Notes under the pieces: generated by a model
Seen by the model: the letters and a program-made list of their open reading frames with translations, nothing else
Told to the model about the DNA's origin: nothing
Databases searched by the model: none
Translations under genes and position numbers: made by a program
Part shown: positions 24,528-28,566 of the stretch, piece by piece
Position numbering within the stretch: position 1 is the first letter of the stretch
Layout of the letters: each line of letters opens with the position of its first letter
Assembly: GCA_045636945.1 (NCBI GenBank)
Contig: JAZTYO010000038.1
Coordinates: forward strand, 1-28,566
DNA: 28,566 bases
Reading direction: 5' to 3'
From: UMGS172 sp045636945
GTDB lineage: Bacteria > Bacillota > Clostridia > Oscillospirales > Acutalibacteraceae

Positions 24528-25199
24528 ATGCTTCAAATTATTGCACGAACAACAATTTTTTATTTTGTGATTATCTTAGCCATCAGAATTATGGGAAAAA
24601 GGCAGTTAGGAGAGCTTCAACCATCTGAACTAGTAATAACCATACTGCTGTCAGAAATTGCCGCAATACCAATACAAGATACAAAAATCCCAATATGGGT
24701 TGGTATTGTAGCATCATTCACCTTGGTGATTCTTGAGATTATTGTTTCACTCTTAACGATGCGGTCACTAAACTTCAGAAAAATGTTCTACGGCAGGTCA
24801 TCAATCATCATAAAGGACGGAAAGATAGACCAAAAAATGTTGAAAAAATTGAGAATTACAGTTCCCGACTTACTTGAGGTGCTGCGCAATCAAGAAATAT
24901 TTGATATAAGCCAAGTGGCTTATGCGATATTGGAAACTAACGGTCAGTTAAGCGTACTTTTGAAGCCACAATTCCAGACTGCTTGCGTCAACGACCTCAA
25001 AGGCATCAAAACGCCAAGCGGTATGCCCTGTCTGATTGTCAGTGACGGTATGATACTGACCAAAGCAATGCGAAGCCTTAACCTCTCAAAGGCCGATATT
25101 GAAAACCACCTCAAATCGCAAAATTTGAGGCTCAAGGATGTTTTTATAATGACGGTTGACCAAAGCGGAAACAAAAATATAGTAAAAAAAGAAAAATGA
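24528..25199 (+). CDS. DUF421/YetF-family membrane protein
   Basis: A protein of 223 residues with two or three N-terminal transmembrane helices (about 3-20, 33-50 and 56-78) and a soluble C-terminal alpha/beta domain. The signature GKRQLGELQPSELVITILLSEIAAIP, split over the first helices, and the cytoplasmic segment SIIIKDGKIDQKMLKKLRI with LLEVLRNQEIFDISQVAYAILETNG identify the DUF421 (YetF/YdfR/YrbG) family. Some members are sporulation-associated; the biochemical role is unknown. The ribosome binding site AGGTAG is weak. The gene stands alone between the rex terminator and its own terminator, converging on spo0A. Confidence 0.9.
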   Translation: MLQIIARTTIFYFVIILAIRIMGKRQLGELQPSELVITILLSEIAAIPIQDTKIPIWVGIVASFTLVILEIIVSLLTMRSLNFRKMFYGRSSIIIKDGKIDQKMLKKLRITVPDLLEVLRNQEIFDISQVAYAILETNGQLSVLLKPQFQTACVNDLKGIKTPSGMPCLIVSDGMILTKAMRSLNLSKADIENHLKSQNLRLKDVFIMTVDQSGNKNIVKKEK

Positions 25200-25223
25200 G
25201 CCTGACATAAGGCCCATTTTTTT
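25197..25223 (+). terminator. Intrinsic terminator of the DUF421 gene
   Basis: TGAGCCT (beginning with the stop codon itself) pairs with AGGCCCA with one mismatch across a 6-nt loop, followed by seven T residues. Confidence 0.75.
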
Positions 25224-25245
25224 CTTTATATTATAGGTTGTAGTT

Positions 25246-25327
25246 TGTCGAAACACACAAAAAAGTGTTTCGACAGCCGATGAAATCGGCTGTGCAGAAT
25301 TGAAATTATAGAATTTCAATTCTGCAC
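25246..25327. repeat. Cluster of three consecutive perfect hairpins between DUF421 and spo0A
   Basis: Hairpin 1: TGTCGAAACAC (25246-25256) with GTGTTTCGACA (25265-25275), 11 bp. Hairpin 2: ACAGCCGAT (25273-25281) with ATCGGCTGT (25285-25293), 9 bp with a 3-nt loop. Hairpin 3: 16 bp from 25292-25307 with 25312-25327, loop ATAG. The hairpins share their edge bases, so they are packed without spacers. No T run follows on either strand, so simple termination does not explain the block. Hairpin 1 contains two TGTCGAA motifs in inverted orientation, the core of a Spo0A box. Confidence 0.7.
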
Positions 25328-25335
25328 AAAGATCA

Positions 25336-26115
25336 TTATGACGCAAGTTTCAGTCTTAATCTCAGTTTATCGCTAATCATTGCGATAAACTCTGAGTTTG
25401 TAGGCTTGCCTCTGCTTGTATGTACAGTATATCCAAAATAGAGATTCAACACGTCGATATCTCCCCTATCCCAAGCAACCTCAATTGCATGACGAATAGC
25501 TCTTTCGACTCTTGAAGATGTCGTAGCGTGTTTTTTAGCGACGGTAGGATACAAAACCTTGGTAACCGAATTGATATACTCAGGCTCTTTAACCGACATT
25601 AAGATTGCATCTCTCAAATAGTTATACCCCTTAATATGTGCAGGAACACCTATTTGGTGTATAATCTCAGTAATCATCAGTTCAAGGTCAGAATCACTAA
25701 CCGGAGTATTACTGTTGATAAAAGCATCTGCTTTTGGAGTTCGTCCGCACATTTGTAATATTCTCTCAGCAAGGACAGTAAAATCAAATGGCTTGATAAA
25801 GAAGTAAGCAGCTCCCGCTGATAATGCTTCTGACTCAAGTCTTGGACTGCCAAACCCAGACATTACAAAATACATTGGTTTAGAAGACGACTCTTGCGAA
25901 TACAACTTCTTCATAACACCGACCGCATCGATATTAGGAAGGAACAAATCAGACAGGATTACGTTCGGTCTTATTCTATCGGCACATTCCAACAAAATTC
26001 GTCCGTCGTTAGGACATAGCGATACGTCCATTCCATAAGATTTTACAACGTTCGCACATTTTTGGCCAAATTCCTCAGAGTCATCCGCAATTAGTACTAT
26101 TAGTTTCTTTTCCAT
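25336..26115 (-). CDS. spo0A: Spo0A, master response regulator of sporulation
   Basis: Response regulator of 259 residues. The receiver domain (about 1-125) has the acidic pocket D11/D12, the phosphorylated Asp D56 in VILSDLFLP, and Lys in FFIKPFDF. A linker leads to the Spo0A C-terminal DNA-binding domain, with the recognition helix region HATTSSRVERAIRHAIEVAW and the ending GKPTNSEFIAMISDKLRLRLK, both diagnostic. It binds TGTCGAA boxes. The ATG has AGGAGG seven nt upstream, and a promoter precedes it. This is the strongest evidence that the organism belongs to a spore-forming lineage; the usual neighbour spoIVB is not beside it here. Confidence 0.97.
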   Translation of the reverse strand: MEKKLIVLIADDSEEFGQKCANVVKSYGMDVSLCPNDGRILLECADRIRPNVILSDLFLPNIDAVGVMKKLYSQESSSKPMYFVMSGFGSPRLESEALSAGAAYFFIKPFDFTVLAERILQMCGRTPKADAFINSNTPVSDSDLELMITEIIHQIGVPAHIKGYNYLRDAILMSVKEPEYINSVTKVLYPTVAKKHATTSSRVERAIRHAIEVAWDRGDIDVLNLYFGYTVHTSRGKPTNSEFIAMISDKLRLRLKLAS

Positions 26116-26148
26116 TTAAAATCCTCCTATTTCACGAATCTATGCCAT

Positions 26149-26177
26149 ATTTTACCACTTGTTTCCAATAATTGCAA
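26149..26177 (-). promoter_or_regulatory. Probable promoter of spo0A
   Basis: On the minus strand TTGCAA (26172-26177) and TAAAAT (26149-26154) are 17 bp apart, about 33 nt ahead of the spo0A ATG. Confidence 0.6.
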
Positions 26178-26207
26178 TAGCGTATTTGGGAAAATTTGGC
26201 ACAAAAT

Positions 26208-26284
26208 TGTCGATTAAATATAAATATTTTTCACAAAAATGCGTTTCGACATATTACTTTTTATTATTACAATACAATTCGACA
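26208..26284. promoter_or_regulatory. Spo0A-box-like sites in the spo0A/histidine-phosphatase divergent region
   Basis: The 302-bp gap between spo0A and the phosphatase gene is very AT-rich. It carries TTCGACA at 26245-26251 and at 26278-26284, both exact TGTCGAA on the minus strand, and a one-mismatch TGTCGAT at 26208-26214. They lie upstream of both divergent promoters. Spo0A autoregulation through such boxes is known in Bacillus; here it is inferred. Confidence 0.45.
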
Positions 26285-26348
26285 ATATTTATGATAATAA
26301 TTCAACACTCGGTACAGTAATATAGTAACAATTTTATTAAATTTAGTA

Positions 26349-26377
26349 TTGACTATATATTTTTAACAATATATAAT
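26349..26377 (+). promoter_or_regulatory. Sigma-A promoter for the histidine phosphatase-mntP operon
   Basis: TTGACT (26349-26354) and a perfect TATAAT (26372-26377) are 17 bp apart. The first start codon lies about 40 nt downstream. Confidence 0.8.
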
Positions 26378-26417
26378 ATCAAGAAATACGATTGTAATAA
26401 TTAGGTTGGTGAAAAAA

Positions 26418-27059
26418 TTGAGTTGTACTTTATATTTCATCCGTCACGGCCAAAGTATCGGCAACCTTAAAAAAACCTTTTTAGGACATACAGATCTCGA
26501 TTTATCGGAATTGGGTTATGCTCAAGCCGCCAAAACTGCACAGTACTTAAATAGCGTTCAAATTGATACGGTTTACTCAAGTGATTTATTAAGAGCCTAC
26601 AACACCTGCGGTGAATATACCAAACTAACAGGCAAAGCAGTTGAAAAGAAAACAGAACTGCGAGAAATTTTTGCAGGTGATTGGGAAGGTTGTACTTTTA
26701 CTGACCTTCAGAGCGAATTTTCGAATACATATAATGTTTGGCTTAACGATATCGGTATATCTAAGCCCGACAACGGTGAATCGGTCCGAGAACTTTCCGA
26801 ACGTGTAATAAACTGTGTCAGACAAATTGCTTGTGATAACGACGGCAAAACCGTTGCAATATTCACACACGCAACTGTTATTCGTTCTTTCTTTAACTTT
26901 GCATACGGAAACAGCCTTGATGAAATGAAGAATCTCAAATGGGCCACCAACGCATCGGTTTCGATTGCAGAGTTTGACGGAAATAATTTTAGGATTATCG
27001 ACTATAGTCGTGACGATTTTCTCAATGAATTTAAAACAGGATTTCCTGCTAACGTTTAA
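26418..27059 (+). CDS. Histidine phosphatase family protein (phosphoglycerate mutase-like)
   Basis: A soluble phosphatase of about 213 residues. The catalytic histidine is in YFIRHGQSIGN, followed by the family segment GHTDLDLSELGYAQA. Arg in YSSDLLRAYNT, Glu in LREIFAGDWEG and the second histidine in VAIFTHATVIRSFF complete the phosphate pocket. It resembles GpmB/CobC/PhoE-type enzymes acting on small phosphate esters rather than glycolytic mutase; the substrate is undetermined. Possible starts are TTG 26406, GTG 26409 and TTG 26418. The last is preferred because GGTTGGTG lies at a suitable distance and the protein then begins close to the first strand. It is followed 12 nt later by mntP. 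Confidence 0.88.
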   Translation: MSCTLYFIRHGQSIGNLKKTFLGHTDLDLSELGYAQAAKTAQYLNSVQIDTVYSSDLLRAYNTCGEYTKLTGKAVEKKTELREIFAGDWEGCTFTDLQSEFSNTYNVWLNDIGISKPDNGESVRELSERVINCVRQIACDNDGKTVAIFTHATVIRSFFNFAYGNSLDEMKNLKWATNASVSIAEFDGNNFRIIDYSRDDFLNEFKTGFPANV

Positions 27060-27071
27060 CGAGGTGTTATT

Positions 27072-27644
27072 TTGAGTATTGTTGAAATTATTTTATTAGG
27101 TATTGGACTTTCGATGGATGCATTCTCAGTAGCAGTTTGCAAGGGCCTTGCAATGGACAAGACTCCCCTGTCGCGTTGTTCTATTGTTGGTTTGTGGTTC
27201 GGTTTCTTTCAGGCTTTGATGCCGTTTATCGGTTTCTGCCTTGTATCGCTTTTCAGCGATATTATCAATAAGTTTGATTATTTGGTATCATTTTTCCTTT
27301 TAGTGCTTATAGGCGGAAATATGATAAAGGAAGCCCTTTCCAAGGAAGAGGACGATACCTGCGGTTCATTAGCATTCAGAGTAATGATAGTTATGGCCAT
27401 TGCAACAAGCATCGATGCTTTGGCTGCAGGTGCAGCATTGGTCGGACGCCTTGAATTTACAGAAATGCTGTTCGCAGTTGCCATAATCGGTATTACCACC
27501 TTCCTGCTTTCTTCTTTGGGAGTCAAGATTGGCAGTATCTTCGGCGCTAAATATAAATCAAAGGCTGAATTTGCAGGCGGTGTTATTCTCATTCTCCTAG
27601 GACTTAAATTCCTGCTTGAGGGCTTGGGTGTTATTGATTTTTAA
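27072..27644 (+). CDS. mntP: Manganese efflux pump MntP
   Basis: Six-helix inner-membrane Mn2+ exporter of 190 residues (former DUF204/YebN), the family's usual length. It is built from two homologous three-helix repeats. Each begins with the Asp-containing motif needed for export: D16 in GLSMDAFSVA and D115 in ATSIDALAAGA. A short acidic loop (KEEDD) lies between the repeats. The start is TTG at 27072 with GAGGTG five nt upstream. It is co-transcribed with the histidine phosphatase. No yybP-ykoY manganese riboswitch fits in the 12-nt gap, so control would have to act at the promoter upstream of the phosphatase. Confidence 0.95.
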   Translation: MSIVEIILLGIGLSMDAFSVAVCKGLAMDKTPLSRCSIVGLWFGFFQALMPFIGFCLVSLFSDIINKFDYLVSFFLLVLIGGNMIKEALSKEEDDTCGSLAFRVMIVMAIATSIDALAAGAALVGRLEFTEMLFAVAIIGITTFLLSSLGVKIGSIFGAKYKSKAEFAGGVILILLGLKFLLEGLGVIDF

Positions 27645-27652
27645 AGTAAAAA

Positions 27653-27677
27653 ACAAACCTTTCGGTCTGTCTTTTTT
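27653..27677 (+). terminator. Intrinsic terminator after mntP
   Basis: ACAAACC and GGTCTGT pair with one mismatch across a TTTC loop, followed by C and six T residues, 8 nt after the stop. Confidence 0.75.
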
Positions 27678-27708
27678 ATTATCTGTTATCAAAGTATCAT
27701 GTTACGTC

Positions 27709-27750
27709 AATAAAAAATCCGAAATGAACCTTTAGGTTCATTTCGGATTT
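27709..27750 (-). terminator. Strong minus-strand terminator with no gene directly upstream
   Basis: A perfect 16-bp stem, AAATCCGAAATGAACC (27715-27730) with GGTTCATTTCGGATTT (27735-27750), and a TTTA loop. On the minus strand it runs into a T tract. It directly abuts the 11-bp copy of the tRNA-Leu 3' end at 27750-27760, yet the nearest minus-strand gene is the tRNA 690 bp away. It is best read as the original terminator of tRNA-Leu. Confidence 0.8.
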
Positions 27751-27760
27751 GGTGCGAGTG
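27750..27760 (-). repeat. Duplicated 3' end of tRNA-Leu (attachment-site-like direct repeat)
   Basis: TGGTGCGAGTG is identical to 28440-28450, which is the encoded CCA, discriminator base and 3' acceptor strand of tRNA-Leu, in the same orientation. No other part of a tRNA is present here. The two copies bound a 690-bp unit. Confidence 0.65.
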
Positions 27761-27802
27761 TTCATAACCAACCTGTTGTGAGTTTGTTCATAAGCGAATG
27801 TA

Positions 27803-27831
27803 TTTACTTCTGCTCTTAAATGTGCTATAAT
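27803..27831 (+). promoter_or_regulatory. Promoter of the DUF5071-like gene
   Basis: TTTACT (27803-27808), a 17-bp spacer and TATAAT (27826-27831) with an extended -10 TGC directly before it. The gene starts 26 nt further on. Confidence 0.7.
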
Positions 27832-27857
27832 TTAAAAAAACGAGGTGTTTTTCCATT

Positions 27858-28271
27858 ATGACATTAGATGAAATTTATGAATCGTTTATTTGGGACTCAT
27901 CATACACTGACGAAGAATATGAATCTAAGATATCCGTTGGCATAAATGAGGCAAAAAAATATAAATATCTTTATCCTTTTATTCAACCGATAATACCAGA
28001 AAAATCAAAATGCATTTGGGAACCTTGTGCAAGAGTTATTGCATTAAAGACTGATGTTGAGCTGAAGCCGTATTTGTACTTATTATTTGAGTGGTTACAG
28101 GATTTAAACTGGCCGGGTGCATATACTATTTTTGATAGACTGTTAAAAATGCCATACTCATTGTTGAAAGATGAGTTGAATTATTGTAAATTGAGAGCTA
28201 AAAAAGAAAAAGACGAATTGTGGTTGATGGCTCTTGAGGATTTTCTTAAACAAAAAAATAATAAAAAATAA
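27858..28271 (+). CDS. Small acidic DUF5071-like protein of unknown function
   Basis: A soluble, mostly helical protein of 137 residues with no signal peptide or membrane helix. The segment LYLLFEWLQDLNWPGAYTIFDRLLKMP and the C-terminal DELWLMALEDFLKQ resemble DUF5071, a HEAT-like small domain often encoded alone or near polymorphic-toxin immunity genes. I recall that link but cannot check it. Function is unknown. The ATG has GAGGTG about ten nt upstream and its own promoter. Its codon use (many att, tta, aaa) appears more AT-rich than the window average, and it lies inside the unit bounded by tRNA 3'-end repeats, so horizontal acquisition is plausible. Confidence 0.75.
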   Translation: MTLDEIYESFIWDSSYTDEEYESKISVGINEAKKYKYLYPFIQPIIPEKSKCIWEPCARVIALKTDVELKPYLYLLFEWLQDLNWPGAYTIFDRLLKMPYSLLKDELNYCKLRAKKEKDELWLMALEDFLKQKNNKK

Positions 28272-28277
28272 CCATTT

Positions 28278-28375
28278 AACCCACTGCGATATCTTTCAGT
28301 CAAAACTGAAAGTGTCATAGTGGGTTACGCACTTTAAAAAGTGTGTAATAATAAAGAGTAGGCAGAAACCTACTC
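28278..28375. repeat. Chain of three hairpins downstream of the DUF5071-like gene
   Basis: Hairpin A: AACCCACT (28278-28285) with AGTGGGTT (28319-28326), enclosing CTTTCAGT-CAAA-ACTGAAAG (28293-28312). Hairpin B: TTACGCACTTT (28325-28335) with AAAGTGTGTAA (28338-28348), allowing one G-U or mismatch. Hairpin C: GAGTAGG (28356-28362) with CCTACTC (28369-28375). No strong T run follows A on the plus strand. The tandem packing resembles the cluster at 25246-25327, although the sequences differ. Confidence 0.55.
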
Positions 28376-28385
28376 AAAAATGAAA

Positions 28386-28438
28386 ATAAAAAATCGAGTG
28401 TCCACTTCCAACCTTCAAGTTGGTTATGAACACTCGAT
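28386..28438 (-). terminator. Terminator of tRNA-Leu
   Basis: On the minus strand, two nt after the CCA, ATCGAGTGT pairs with ACACTCGAT (9 bp). After an internal loop CCAAC pairs with GTTGG, and a run of six T residues follows. The upstream arm (28419-28436) is also one copy of the 18-bp inverted repeat shared with 27755-27772. Confidence 0.8.
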
Positions 28439-28439
28439 A

Positions 28440-28523
28440 TGGTGCGAGTGACGGGACTTGAACCCGTACGTCGTGGACACACGCCCCTCAAACGTGCCTG
28501 TCTGCCAGTTCCAGCACACTCGC
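28440..28523 (-). tRNA. tRNA-Leu, anticodon GAG
   Basis: An 84-nt class II tRNA with encoded CCA. The acceptor stem is GCGAGTG with CACTCGC. The anticodon stem is CACGT/GCGTG with loop TTGAGGG, giving anticodon GAG (reads CUU and CUC). A 12-nt variable arm contains GTC/GAC. The T arm is ACGGG-TTCAAGT-CCCGT. The D arm contains CTGGAACTGGCAGAC. The variable arm supports leucine, and the cloverleaf is intact despite the repeat formed at its 3' end. Confidence 0.95.
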
Positions 28524-28530
28524 ATATTTC

Positions 28531-28559
28531 GAACGCTTTTCTCAAAGCGCTCGATTATA
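28531..28559 (-). promoter_or_regulatory. Possible -10 box and leader hairpin of tRNA-Leu
   Basis: TATAAT on the minus strand (28554-28559) lies about 30 nt before the tRNA 5' end. An imperfect hairpin with CGCTTT/AAAGCG occupies 28531-28552. The -35 box would lie beyond the window. Confidence 0.35.
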
Positions 28560-28566
28560 TTACCAC

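Larger units (their letters stand above)
27750..28450. mobile_element. Candidate mini-element inserted at the tRNA-Leu 3' end
   Basis: The unit is bounded by 11-bp direct repeats of the tRNA 3' end (27750-27760, 28440-28450). Just inside, it has an 18-bp perfect inverted repeat, CGAGTGTTCATAACCAAC at 27755-27772 and its complement at 28419-28436. It holds one promoter, one DUF5071-like gene that looks more AT-rich than its neighbours, a chain of hairpins and a replacement terminator for the tRNA. No transposase or integrase is present, so it would have to be mobilised in trans or be a decayed remnant. A local duplication around the tRNA is the alternative. Confidence 0.4.

Noticed and set aside
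27060..27071. yybP-ykoY manganese riboswitch expected ahead of mntP
   Set aside because: The gap is only 12 nt and contains just the ribosome binding site; I saw no matching structure in the leader upstream of the phosphatase either.
27750..27775. A second tRNA gene at the left copy of the tRNA 3' end
   Set aside because: Only 11 bp match; no T arm, anticodon arm or D arm follows on the minus strand.
1..28566. CRISPR arrays, phage genes, transposases, antiphage systems
   Set aside because: No regularly spaced direct repeats and no protein with the relevant motifs was found in the open frames.

Overview
The window looks like the chromosome of a low-to-mid G+C Firmicutes of class Clostridia, possibly a gut Ruminococcaceae/Oscillospirales-type anaerobe. 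That placement is inferred from gene content: Spo0A, Rex, CtsR-McsA-McsB-ClpC, HrcA with a CIRCE element, a SpoIIIE/FtsK translocase next to TepA, and a large GH2 beta-galactosidase. Nearly everything is housekeeping or stress physiology. The most accessory-like parts are the ends of operons and the tRNA-Leu region at the right edge.

Layout. 1-2.7 kb (minus): partial ftsK/spoIIIE preceded by tepA. 2.75-7.9 kb (minus): the class III heat-shock operon ctsR-mcsA-mcsB-clpC, driven by a sigma-A promoter overlapped by an exact CtsR operator. The operon is followed by an unrecognised gene that may be a degenerate amidase; its ribosome binding site lies inside a 15-bp RNA hairpin. 7.98-8.14 kb (plus): a 39-residue Cys-rich membrane micropeptide with its own terminator. 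8.3-12.6 kb (plus): alr and lacZ, overlapping by 4 nt. 12.6-13.3 kb (minus): a HAD phosphatase. 13.4-18.2 kb (minus): the class I heat-shock operon hrcA-grpE-dnaK-dnaJ, with a perfect CIRCE and, further upstream, a near-consensus CtsR box. 18.3-18.5 kb (plus): a decayed 3' end of a PHP-type histidinol-phosphatase gene. 18.6-20.4 kb (minus): two tandem paralogous sugar-phosphate isomerase/epimerase-like TIM-barrel genes. 20.5-24.5 kb (plus): aconitase, isocitrate dehydrogenase and rex, with a Rex-like operator over the promoter. 24.5-25.2 kb (plus): a DUF421/YetF membrane protein. 25.2-26.1 kb: a three-hairpin intergenic element, then spo0A (minus) with Spo0A-box-like sites upstream. 26.4-27.6 kb (plus): a histidine phosphatase and the manganese exporter mntP. 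27.7-28.5 kb: a DUF5071-like gene flanked by copies of the 3' end of tRNA-Leu(GAG), then the tRNA itself (minus).

How the parts work together. The two stress operons appear cross-wired through CtsR. CtsR, McsA, McsB and ClpC form a repressor, adaptor, arginine-kinase and unfoldase circuit, while HrcA governs the DnaK chaperone system. The acn-icd-rex block fits the oxidative branch that makes 2-oxoglutarate for glutamate synthesis, sensed through the NADH/NAD+ ratio by its own last gene.

The observations most worth a second look are: the 690-bp unit at the tRNA-Leu 3' end with an apparently orphaned terminator; the hairpin hiding the ribosome binding site downstream of clpC; the hairpin cluster carrying paired Spo0A-box sequences; the Rex-like operator; and the Cys-rich micropeptide. 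I found no CRISPR array, rRNA, transposase, integrase or phage gene.
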